Position numbers and translations under genes: made by a program. A stretch of 6,944 nucleotides of DNA from an uncultured Elusimicrobium sp. (GTDB lineage: Bacteria > Elusimicrobiota > Elusimicrobia > Elusimicrobiales > Elusimicrobiaceae): positions 1 through 6,944 of the forward strand of contig CAMGSK010000080.1 of assembly GCA_946061795.1 (NCBI GenBank), written 5' to 3'. Below the pieces are notes generated by a model. That model worked only from the letters and a program-made list of their open reading frames with translations, had not been told where the DNA came from and made no database searches. Each line of letters starts with the position of its first letter. Within the stretch, counting starts at the first letter, position 1. Positions 1 through 5,650 of this stretch are shown one piece after another.

Positions 1-761
1 CGATATTGCGCCTCAGAAATCGCCCCGCTGCTGCGCCGGGACAACAAAGTCCGCATCTCCCCCTCCGCCGCCGCGCCATAGGCATTACGGATCTGTTTCA
101 GATACTTTTCTTCACTGTCACGACGGTATCCGTCCAATTTGGCCTGCACTTGCGTTTGATATGCCTGCGGGGTAATTTCCCCCCTGTCGCGGCTGTCCAT
201 CAAATCGCGAATTTCGTCCTTCGCTTTCGTGCCGTAAGACCGCCCCACCTCATTGAGCCAGCTCTCTTCTTTGGCCCGCTGGTATTGCCTCAGCAATTGC
301 TGCCATTGCGCCTGAAATTGCTCCGCCGTCAATGCCCCCGCTTCAAAACGTTCCAGCAAGGAAGCAGCCTCTTCTTCCGCTTCGGCCCCGTAAGAAGTTT
401 TTATATTTGGCAGTGCAAGAGAAAAAAACGCCGCGTGAAGGGAGCGCATCAATTTTTCGTATATTTTCTCCGTTTTACGGTCAAGCTCTTCTTGAGAGGC
501 GGAGGAGGAACGGGCGGCCCATAATTCTTCTATCGCCGTATCCCACGCGGCGTTTGCACGGCTGAGAAAGGAAGTCTGCTGTTCTGCAGGGAAATCTTTT
601 ATCTGCTCTAAAAAAGGCTGGAGGAGTTTCTCTTTTTCCGGCGCCAGTTGGGCTTGAAACTGCGCAAAAGTCATATCTTGCCCACTTCCCGGTTGCTGGG
701 CAAAAACACCGCAAAACGAAAAAAACAAAAAGAAAGTCAACACAAAACGAAGTAAGCGCAT
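1..761 (-). CDS. Secreted helical-repeat protein of unknown function (3' end outside window)
   Basis: The reading frame is open without a stop from the ATG at 761 to the left edge (253 complete codons), so the C-terminus is missing. I do not recognise the family. Residues 1-21 form a type I signal peptide: MRLLR, a Phe/Leu-rich hydrophobic core, and a likely cut after VFA (residue 21) before QQPG. This points to a periplasmic or secreted protein. Residues 30-115 are charged and probably helical, with a WD pair at 73-74. From residue 123 come 52-residue tandem repeats: Tyr-Gly falls at 124-125, 176-177 and 228-229, each followed by an Ala/Glu-rich helix, a Gly-x-(Ile/Leu)-(Ser/Thr) turn and an aromatic residue. 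The first two copies are complete and the third is cut by the edge. The start is fixed by the signal peptide and a GGGAGG Shine-Dalgarno sequence four bases upstream. It has its own promoter and is probably a paralogue of the next gene upstream. The function is unknown. Confidence 0.85.
   Translation of the reverse strand, partial: MRLLRFVLTFFLFFSFCGVFAQQPGSGQDMTFAQFQAQLAPEKEKLLQPFLEQIKDFPAEQQTSFLSRANAAWDTAIEELWAARSSSASQEELDRKTEKIYEKLMRSLHAAFFSLALPNIKTSYGAEAEEEAASLLERFEAGALTAEQFQAQWQQLLRQYQRAKEESWLNEVGRSYGTKAKDEIRDLMDSRDRGEITPQAYQTQVQAKLDGYRRDSEEKYLKQIRNAYGAAAEGEMRTLLSRRSSGAISEAQY
84..395 (-). repeat. Two complete 52-residue tandem protein repeats (third copy partial at 1-83)
   Basis: Copy 1 covers residues 123-174 (395-240) and copy 2 covers residues 175-226 (239-84). 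Copy 3 starts at residue 227 (position 83) and runs off the window. Shared positions are (Ser/Ala)-Tyr-Gly, Ala at +6 from the unit start, Glu at +9, a Leu/Met pair near +14, Gly at +20, Ile/Leu-(Ser/Thr) at +22 and +23, Tyr/Phe at +27, and a Trp/Tyr-Leu pair near +46. The spacing is exact and needs no gaps. The DNA has diverged, so this is an old protein-level repeat and not a recent DNA tandem duplication. Confidence 0.8.
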
Positions 762-784
762 AACGCCTCCCAAATAAAAGCGGT

Positions 785-813
785 TTTATATAATCTAATA
801 GTTTTTTTGGCAA
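785..813 (-). promoter_or_regulatory. Sigma-70-type promoter of the secreted repeat protein
   Basis: On the minus strand TTGCCA (813-808, five of six matches to the -35 consensus) is followed after exactly 17 bases by TATAAA (790-785, five of six matches to the -10 consensus). The predicted start near 778 leaves a leader of about 17 bases containing the GGGAGG Shine-Dalgarno sequence just before the ATG at 761. This suggests the gene can be transcribed independently of the two upstream genes. Confidence 0.65.
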
Positions 814-851
814 AAAACAAGTGCACAAGGACCTATTTTTGCTTGTTCTTT

Positions 852-873
852 GGACCCAGGCAGTTTTGGGCCC
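852..873 (-). other. Inverted repeat in the gap between two envelope-protein genes
   Basis: GGGCCCA and TGGGTCC can pair over 7 bp (one G-U) around an 8-base loop, just after the stop codon at 882. No U-run follows, so it is not a standard intrinsic terminator. It could protect the 3' end of the mRNA or be chance. The remainder of the 120-base gap (762-881) holds the promoter of the next gene. Confidence 0.3.
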
Positions 874-881
874 GGACGGAT

Positions 882-2000
882 TTATTTGGAATTGGAATTT
901 GCGGCAGGAGCCTTCTTTTCAGCGGAAGCGGCGGAAGAAGTCACTTTGGCGAGCAAGCGGTTCAACGCCGAAACGGCGCGGCGTTCCGCTTCCGCGCGCT
1001 GGTAATCGCGCTCCGCCGCCGGCAAAGCGGAATTAGCCAGCGCGGCATACTCCGTTTCCAACACGGTATAAATCCGGTCCGTCTCCCGCTTGACTTCCGG
1101 ACGCAACTTCTTGGGAACCCCGGAAAAATAACGGCGGAGCACTTCCCGTTTTTCCCTCTCCAGTTTTTGATGAAGTTCTTCCCGCCACTGCCGCATTTGA
1201 CGGGCCTGGTATTTTTCCAGCAGACGGTTTTGCAGGGCCATAAATTTTTTCTCTGAAATCTTCCCTTGTTGGGCTTTATCCAGCAAATTGCGCAATTCCT
1301 TCTCCGCCGAAGGGCCGTATGCGCGCCCCACCGCCGCCAAACTTTCCTCCTGCCGGCGCAGCTGCTCTTCGCGCAGACGCGCTTGCTCTTGCTGCGCGCG
1401 AGAAGGAGGAATGGAAGAAATCAACCGGTTGAGCTCTTTGGTCAATTCGTCACTGAGTTGCTGCGCTTCTTTTTCATATTCCGCCTCAGAAAACAAACGC
1501 CGGCGCGCAGACACCACCCGCTCCGTCGTTGCGTCCCACAATTTATCAAAATTCCGGCGGAAATATTCCTTTTGTTCCGGTTCCAGCGCGGCCAAATCGG
1601 CAGAAAGCAAATCATCGGCCATTTTCATTCCCCGCTCCCGCAAGACGGCATGCAGACGATTTAAATCTTCTTCCTGCAGGCGGAGCAAATCTTCCTCCGT
1701 CACCGTCAGTTCAGCATCCGCCGGGGAGGCGGAAGGCATTTTTTTGCGTTTGGAAAAATATTTTGCCAAATTTTTGGCGCGTCGGCCGGAAACGGCCGGA
1801 GCGGCCTGAGGCGGCAACGGAGCAACGGCCCGGGGGGACGTTTCTTGCGGCAGGCGGAGACCCTCCGGCCCCAACGGCGAGGAAACGGAGGACTGAGAAA
1901 CAAACGCTTGTTCGGAGGGAACAGAACGGCGCAAAAACAGCCCTGCCGCCACCAAACAAAGCGGCAAGAAAATCAAAAAAAACAAATTGCGCTTTTTCAT
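882..2000 (-). CDS. Membrane-anchored charged helical protein with one YG repeat, unknown function
   Basis: This is a 372-residue protein of a family I do not recognise. MKKRN followed by a hydrophobic segment (residues 6-23) looks like an uncleaved N-terminal anchor: there is no good lipobox at Cys15 (-1 is Leu, -2 is Pro) and no clear signal-peptidase site. A Ser/Pro/Ala-rich linker (about 24-75) leads into a basic patch near 73-87, then long Glu/Arg/Leu-rich helices (about 96-355). One complete 52-residue unit spans residues 227-278 (AYGPSAEKELRNLL, then GKISE). It closely matches the repeats of the downstream gene. A WD pair at 155-156 within a charged helix matches the WD region of that protein too, which supports paralogy. 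The tail (353-372) is Ala/Ser/Lys/Asn-rich. I chose the ATG at 2000, since it starts with a basic-hydrophobic sequence; an in-frame TTG at 2015 would add only five residues. The gene lies 22 bases after the lipoprotein gene and is probably co-transcribed with it. Confidence 0.85.
   Translation of the reverse strand: MKKRNLFFLIFLPLCLVAAGLFLRRSVPSEQAFVSQSSVSSPLGPEGLRLPQETSPRAVAPLPPQAAPAVSGRRAKNLAKYFSKRKKMPSASPADAELTVTEEDLLRLQEEDLNRLHAVLRERGMKMADDLLSADLAALEPEQKEYFRRNFDKLWDATTERVVSARRRLFSEAEYEKEAQQLSDELTKELNRLISSIPPSRAQQEQARLREEQLRRQEESLAAVGRAYGPSAEKELRNLLDKAQQGKISEKKFMALQNRLLEKYQARQMRQWREELHQKLEREKREVLRRYFSGVPKKLRPEVKRETDRIYTVLETEYAALANSALPAAERDYQRAEAERRAVSALNRLLAKVTSSAASAEKKAPAANSNSK
1167..1322 (-). 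repeat. Single 52-residue YG repeat unit, matching the downstream gene
   Basis: Residues 227-278 of the membrane-anchored protein begin AYGPSAEKE and carry GKISE at the turn, with the same 52-residue layout as the tandem units at 1-395. The closest match is the third, partial unit of that protein (AYGAAAEGE, then GAISE). Confidence 0.7.
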
Positions 2001-2022
2001 AACGGTTTTCCGCAATTTGCCG

Positions 2023-3048
2023 TCAATTTGAGGAGGTTTCCGACGGCAGATATTTGGCGTTCCATTGAGTTTGTGCGGCTTTTAAACGTTCATGAAAATC
2101 CGTATGCAAATGCGCCAAAGCCTGTTTTTTCGTGCTCAAACGCGCCTGCGCGTTCAAGACTTTTTCACTTGCGTCCAAATAGGAACCAAACAAACGGCGC
2201 GCAGACAGAATGGCGTCCTTTCCGTAAAGCGGCTCTAGATATTTTTCCAAATCTTGCTCTTGGGCAATCAACTCCGAACGGAATTTCTCCGTATTCTCTT
2301 CGGGCACTACGCCGAAGGGATCCCCCTTGGCGGCTATAATTTTATTTACCTGCTCTTCCAATTTCCGGAAAACGGCCTGGAGTTGGACATCCAACGCTTC
2401 CTCATTGGCCGCAGAGGCCAAAATGTCGGTACAGTCCCGTACGGCCACATCCAAATCCGGGCGGCAGGAATCGGCCGCTTTGTCTCCGTAATACCAACGG
2501 ACGGAAGTCAGCCATTCGTCTTTTTTTGCGGAAAATTCTTCTTGAAAATGCGTTAGAAACGTTTCGTCCGGCAGCAACCGTCCCAAAGCGGCCTGTTTGG
2601 AAGCAAAGGCCTGCAAATCCCGGTTTTGGGCATCCGTTAGTTCTTGGAAATAAGCCGCAAAGTCCGCAGACGGATTAGTCCGCGACGCCCATTGTACAGC
2701 CTGTTCATGGTATTTTTCCATCAAAGAATCAATTTGTCCGGCCGTCTTGGCTCCGTACGCTTGAACCGCCAAGCGCTGCGCCGTCTGGCTTTCGCGGTCA
2801 ACCCATTGACGCAGAGCGGAAAAATCAGGCGGCGGCGTTTGATGGGTCAGCAGAGACAAATCCGGCAAATCCGGCAGCGGCAAAGGTTGGAAACGTTCCC
2901 TGTTCAAGCGGGAAATTTCCTGGGCTTTTCGGGTATATTTCTTCAAATTGGCCTGACGCTGAAATTTGGACGGAGTTTCATCGGCAGGGCGGCTGCACGC
3001 CACACACAGCAAGGAGAAAGCAGTCAGCAAAACGGCGCATTTATTCAT
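2023..3048 (-). CDS. Putative outer-membrane lipoprotein, distant member of the YG-repeat group
   Basis: This is a 341-residue protein of unknown family. The N-terminus is a lipoprotein signal: MNK, hydrophobic 5-17, and a lipobox-like LCVAC with Cys18 as the lipidated residue. Cys at -3 is less usual than Leu. Ser19 at +2 does not match the inner-membrane retention signal, so outer-membrane sorting is expected. The mature part is charged and mostly helical, with a Pro/Leu-rich stretch at about 54-74. Tyr-Gly motifs occur at residues 98-99, 187-188 and 275-276, spaced 89 and 88. Each is preceded by a helix and followed by a Lys/Asp/Ala pair (YGAKT, YGDKA, YGKDA). The segment ending KKDEWLTSVRWYYGDKA resembles AKEESWLNEVGRSYGTKA in the secreted repeat protein. 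GGGAGG lies four bases before the ATG. It is first in a likely two-gene transcript with the gene ending at 882. No enzyme motif is visible. Confidence 0.85.
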   Translation of the reverse strand: MNKCAVLLTAFSLLCVACSRPADETPSKFQRQANLKKYTRKAQEISRLNRERFQPLPLPDLPDLSLLTHQTPPPDFSALRQWVDRESQTAQRLAVQAYGAKTAGQIDSLMEKYHEQAVQWASRTNPSADFAAYFQELTDAQNRDLQAFASKQAALGRLLPDETFLTHFQEEFSAKKDEWLTSVRWYYGDKAADSCRPDLDVAVRDCTDILASAANEEALDVQLQAVFRKLEEQVNKIIAAKGDPFGVVPEENTEKFRSELIAQEQDLEKYLEPLYGKDAILSARRLFGSYLDASEKVLNAQARLSTKKQALAHLHTDFHERLKAAQTQWNAKYLPSETSSN

Positions 3049-3052
3049 GGAG

Positions 3053-3063
3053 CCTCCCGGAGG
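3053..3063 (-). promoter_or_regulatory. Shine-Dalgarno sequence of the lipoprotein gene inside a small palindrome
   Basis: The minus-strand leader reads CCTCCGGGAGG directly before CTCC-ATG. GGGAGG is the ribosome binding site that fixes the start at 3048. The CCTC just upstream can pair with GAGG around a three-base loop, partly hiding the site. The stem is only 4 bp, so any effect on translation is speculative. Confidence 0.4.
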
Positions 3064-3071
3064 TTTTCTAT

Positions 3072-3100
3072 ATTATGAATAAATTCGCGCCGCGGCGCAA
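3072..3100 (-). promoter_or_regulatory. Probable promoter of the lipoprotein gene, with palindromic spacer
   Basis: TTGCGC (3100-3095, weak -35 with three of six matches) is separated by 17 bases from CATAAT (3077-3072, five of six matches to the -10 consensus). The spacer and -35 contain the perfect 12-base palindrome GCGCCGCGGCGC (3098-3087), a possible operator. The predicted leader is very short, about 18 bases before the ATG at 3048. Confidence 0.45.
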
Positions 3101-3143
3101 GCGAAAATAAAAATTCCGGTTTTTAAAATGAAAAAAAGACCGT

Positions 3144-3677
3144 CTAAGGCAATGCATATACCGTGGGCGCGCCCACCCTGTTTTCAAATTCCTGATATCT
3201 TTCCCCGGAGATTTCCCGCCCGCCCATGCTTTTGCACACGGCGTTGGCCGACGCGTCCGAAGCCAAGGCCAAGCAACGTCTCTCTCCCGGATGGGCGGAC
3301 TGCTCCAGCCAAATCACGAGTCCCGTTTTGTCGGGCAGGCGCATACCCAACACGTTTGGAGCGCCAAAATCCAACAAATCATACCACACCCCGCCGGGAC
3401 ATTGACTGGACCAAGTGGTCCCGACATTAGTACACCCGGCAGGAAGCGTGACAGAGAAACCAAAATCGTTTTGGGAATCGGGCGGATAGGAACCATTGGC
3501 CATATAATATAGCTCTAACGCGTCTTTGGCTCCGCGCAGAGCGGGAAGCAGCGCGGACAAACGGCTTTTGGCCACCGCCGTGCGGTACTGCGGCAGCGCA
3601 ACGGCGGACAAAATTCCGATAATCAAAACGACCACCAAAAGCTCTATAAGCGTAAACCCCGCGTTTTTATTTTCCAT
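3144..3677 (-). CDS. Type IV pilin / pseudopilin-like protein (PilE/PulG family)
   Basis: This 177-residue protein has a class III (prepilin) signal. The short leader MENKNAG ends at Gly7, followed by mature FTLIELLVVVLIIGILSAVA with the conserved Glu at mature position 5. The prepilin peptidase PilD would cut after Gly7 and methylate Phe8. The hydrophobic N-terminal helix (8-29) continues into an amphipathic helix (AVAKSRLSALLPALRG, then LELYYMANGSYPP), as in major and minor pilins. The C-terminal globular part has four cysteines (82, 93, 135, 148), likely two disulfides. Length and layout fit a pilin or type II secretion pseudopilin; the sequence alone cannot separate these. The start is chosen from the leader and from GGAGGGG seven bases upstream; the open frame continues upstream to 3821 but that part is not pilin-like. 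The gene stands alone, with no assembly ATPase, platform protein or peptidase beside it, so it must use machinery encoded elsewhere. Its own promoter has a T12 spacer. Confidence 0.92.
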   Translation of the reverse strand: MENKNAGFTLIELLVVVLIIGILSAVALPQYRTAVAKSRLSALLPALRGAKDALELYYMANGSYPPDSQNDFGFSVTLPAGCTNVGTTWSSQCPGGVWYDLLDFGAPNVLGMRLPDKTGLVIWLEQSAHPGERRCLALASDASANAVCKSMGGREISGERYQEFENRVGAPTVYALP

Positions 3678-3682
3678 GCATA

Positions 3683-3689
3683 CCCCTCC
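3683..3689 (-). promoter_or_regulatory. Ribosome binding site that fixes the pilin start
   Basis: GGAGGGG lies just upstream of the ATG at 3677, and translation from there gives a classic seven-residue prepilin leader. This rules out the longer in-frame extension that begins at 3821. Confidence 0.75.
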
Positions 3690-3709
3690 GCATCTTTCGT
3701 CTGAAAAGC

Positions 3710-3737
3710 AGTGTATCAAAAAAAAAAAATGAGTCAA
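3710..3737 (-). promoter_or_regulatory. Pilin promoter with a 12-T homopolymer spacer
   Basis: TTGACT (3737-3732, five of six matches to -35) and TACACT (3715-3710, four of six matches to -10) are 16 bases apart. The spacer is CA, twelve T residues (3729-3718) and GA. Transcription would start near 3703, giving a leader of about 25 bases with the GGAGGGG site. The rest of the 221-base gap between aspS and this gene (3678-3898) holds only the aspS terminator and about 100 bases (3738-3834) in which I see nothing. Confidence 0.55.
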
Positions 3738-3834
3738 GCAAGGGATAAAAAGACTGGCACAAAATTTCAGTTTTTGACAGTCTGACAACCAAAAGAGCAA
3801 AGCCGCCGGGACAATTTGCATAAACTTAACGAAT

Positions 3835-3871
3835 AAAAAACGGGGCGCAAAAACACAGTTTTCGCACCCCG
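3835..3871 (-). terminator. Rho-independent terminator of the hisS-aspS operon
   Basis: Twenty-seven bases after the aspS stop codon, CGGGGTGCGAAAA pairs with TTTTTGCGCCCCG over 13 bp (two G-U pairs) around the five-base loop CTGTG. Six T residues (3840-3835) follow. This is a strong intrinsic terminator and it separates aspS from the pilin gene. Confidence 0.93.
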
Positions 3872-3898
3872 AATACGTTCCGTTTTAAGAAGAAAATA

Positions 3899-5650
3899 TT
3901 ATTTTTCTTCGGCGATTTGAATACCCAAATCCCTCAGCTGCGCTTCATCCACCACGTTGGGAGACTCCGTCAGCGGACAGACGGCCTGCGTGGTTTTGGG
4001 GAAGGCGATGACTTCGCGTATGGAATCTTCGCCGCACAAAAGCGCGCTGACGCGGTCCAGCCCGATGCCAATCCCTCCGTGCGGAGGCGCGCCGTATTGC
4101 AACGCGTTAAGCAGCATGCCAAAGCGCAGGGCGGCCTGTTCTTTGCTGTGTTTCATCAAGGCCAAGATACGTTCCTGCACGTCGCGGCGGCAGTTGCGCA
4201 CGGAGCCGGAGGCCAGCTCGTTGCCGTTAAGCACCATGTCGAACTGGTAGGAGCGCACAGAACCGGGGTCCGTCTCCAGTTTGTCCAAATCTTCTTCGTG
4301 CGGAGCGGTAAACGGATTGTGCGCCGCGTCCCAGCGGTCTTCCTCCGGGATGTATTCCAACAGCGGAAAATCCGTGATCCAGGCAAAAGCCCATTCACAT
4401 TGCGGCGTCAAATTCTTGACCAGTTCTTTGCGCAGCGCGCCCATAAAGCTCTGGCAGAGGCGCACGTTGGAGTCGCTGCCCACGAAAATGATATCCCCTT
4501 CCTGTGCGCCGACAGCGGCCTGCAGGGATTTCATTTCTTCTTCGGTAAAAAATTTGGCGGTCGGGCTTTCTATTTTCCCGTCTTTGACTTTCAGCCAGAC
4601 CAAGCCTTTCGCGCCGTTTTTCTTAACCAAGTCCGTCAGTTTGTCAATCTGCCCGCGGGAAAGCGCCGCGCCTTTTTCCCCGCGCACGGCGTACACCGCT
4701 CCTTTGGCGGCCAGCACGTCGGCAAATACTTTAAAACCCGTTTGGGCGAAAATGTCATTTACCTTTTTAATCTGCAGGGAGTAGCGCAAATCCGGCTTGT
4801 CGGAGCCGTACAAATTCATGGCGTCGTTGTAAGGCAGTTTCGGGAAAGGCGTTTTAAGCTCTTTGCCGGCGGTTTTGAAAATTTCTTTCATCAGCCCTTC
4901 CACGATTTCGTGGATGTCTTCAATAGTGACAAAAGACATTTCCATGTCTATCTGCGTGTGTTCGGGCTGGCGGTCGGCGCGGAGGTCTTCGTCGCGGAAG
5001 CACCGTGCCAATTGGAAATAGCGGTCAATGCCGCTGGCCATAAGGGTTTGTTTGAACATCTGCGGGCTTTGCGGCAGGGCGTAAAACTGCCCGTGATGAA
5101 TGCGCGAGGGCACCAGATAGTCACGCGCGCCTTCGGGCGTGGAACGGGTAAGCACCGGGGTTTCCACCTCCAGAAAGCCCTGTCCGTCCAAATAACGCCG
5201 TGCCGCCTGCGCGATTTTGTGCCGCATGGTGAGGTTGCGCACCATGACGGGGTTGCGCAGGTCCAGATAGCGGTATTTCATGCGCGTCTCTTCGGACGCA
5301 TCGCGCGATTTTTCCACGTCAAAAGGCAGAGGAACGGACGTGTTTAAGAGCTTTAAATTTTCCACGGAGATTTCAATTTCCCCCGTCGGAATATTTTTGT
5401 TCACCGCGCCCTCGATGCGGTGTTTCACTTCGCCGGACACTTCCACCACGTATTCGTTGCGCAGCGAAGAAGCCAGCTCAAAAAACGGGCTTTCCGGGCC
5501 GACCACAATCTGCACCAGACCGCTGCGGTCCCGCACGTCAATAAACAATACGCCTCCGTGATTGCGGTAGCTGTTGACCCAGCCGCAAACCGTCTGTTTG
5601 GAGCCGATATGCGCGGCGTTCAACGCGCCGCAGTAATTCGTTCTTTTCAT
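3899..5650 (-). CDS. aspS: Aspartate--tRNA ligase (AspRS), probably non-discriminating
   Basis: This is a 583-residue bacterial-type class IIb aminoacyl-tRNA synthetase that charges tRNA(Asp) with aspartate in the cytoplasm. An N-terminal OB-fold anticodon-binding domain (about 1-105) is followed by the catalytic core: motif 1 region FLEVETPVLTRSTPEGARDY (159-178), the QSPQ substrate loop (194-197), motif 2 FRDEDLRADRQPEHTQID (218-235), and motif 3 GGIGIGLDR (525-533). The bacterial GAD insertion lies at about 295-410. All core motifs are intact and the length is normal for the family. In the anticodon domain, NHGG places His at residue 31 and EGA places Gly at 81. These match the His/Gly pair of non-discriminating AspRS, whereas discriminating enzymes such as that of E. 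coli have Leu and Lys. Such an enzyme also makes Asp-tRNA(Asn) for amidation by GatCAB (inference). The start ATG overlaps the hisS stop (ATGA), so translation is probably coupled; no strong ribosome binding site precedes it. Confidence 0.97.
   Translation of the reverse strand: MKRTNYCGALNAAHIGSKQTVCGWVNSYRNHGGVLFIDVRDRSGLVQIVVGPESPFFELASSLRNEYVVEVSGEVKHRIEGAVNKNIPTGEIEISVENLKLLNTSVPLPFDVEKSRDASEETRMKYRYLDLRNPVMVRNLTMRHKIAQAARRYLDGQGFLEVETPVLTRSTPEGARDYLVPSRIHHGQFYALPQSPQMFKQTLMASGIDRYFQLARCFRDEDLRADRQPEHTQIDMEMSFVTIEDIHEIVEGLMKEIFKTAGKELKTPFPKLPYNDAMNLYGSDKPDLRYSLQIKKVNDIFAQTGFKVFADVLAAKGAVYAVRGEKGAALSRGQIDKLTDLVKKNGAKGLVWLKVKDGKIESPTAKFFTEEEMKSLQAAVGAQEGDIIFVGSDSNVRLCQSFMGALRKELVKNLTPQCEWAFAWITDFPLLEYIPEEDRWDAAHNPFTAPHEEDLDKLETDPGSVRSYQFDMVLNGNELASGSVRNCRRDVQERILALMKHSKEQAALRFGMLLNALQYGAPPHGGIGIGLDRVSALLCGEDSIREVIAFPKTTQAVCPLTESPNVVDEAQLRDLGIQIAEEK

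Noticed and set aside
481..828. 115-codon minus-strand frame starting upstream of the secreted protein
   Set aside because: It overlaps the signal peptide and N-terminus of the secreted repeat protein in another frame, has an Arg/Cys/Phe-rich composition, and no ribosome binding site.
2001..2015. TTG start five codons upstream for the membrane-anchored protein
   Set aside because: The ATG at 2000 gives a normal basic-hydrophobic N-terminus (MKKRN); the TTG only adds MRKTV and has no better ribosome binding site.
3101..3143. T-rich stretch after the pilin stop, considered as a terminator
   Set aside because: Two T-rich runs are present, but I find no GC-rich stem of useful length directly before either of them.
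3163..3176. Perfect palindrome GTGGGCGCGCCCAC near the pilin gene end, considered as a terminator
   Set aside because: It is inside the coding sequence (Val-Gly-Ala-Pro-Thr region) and the nearest T-run (3136-3130) is about 27 bases away, too far for an intrinsic terminator.
3678..3821. Upstream extension of the pilin frame by 48 codons
   Set aside because: The extension runs through the predicted promoter and T12 tract, is hydrophobic and Cys/Phe-rich without pattern, and would bury the prepilin leader in mid-protein.
4000..4020. Possible damage in aspS core motifs, prompted by His in place of the common Phe in motif 2 (QPEHTQID)
   Set aside because: All catalytic residues around it (FRDED, DR) are intact and the full length is normal, so I regard it as family variation.
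3917..5347. 476-codon open frame on the plus strand
   Set aside because: It lies entirely antisense to aspS, has a Phe/Val/Arg/His-rich composition typical of the complement of a coding frame, and matches no recognisable motif.
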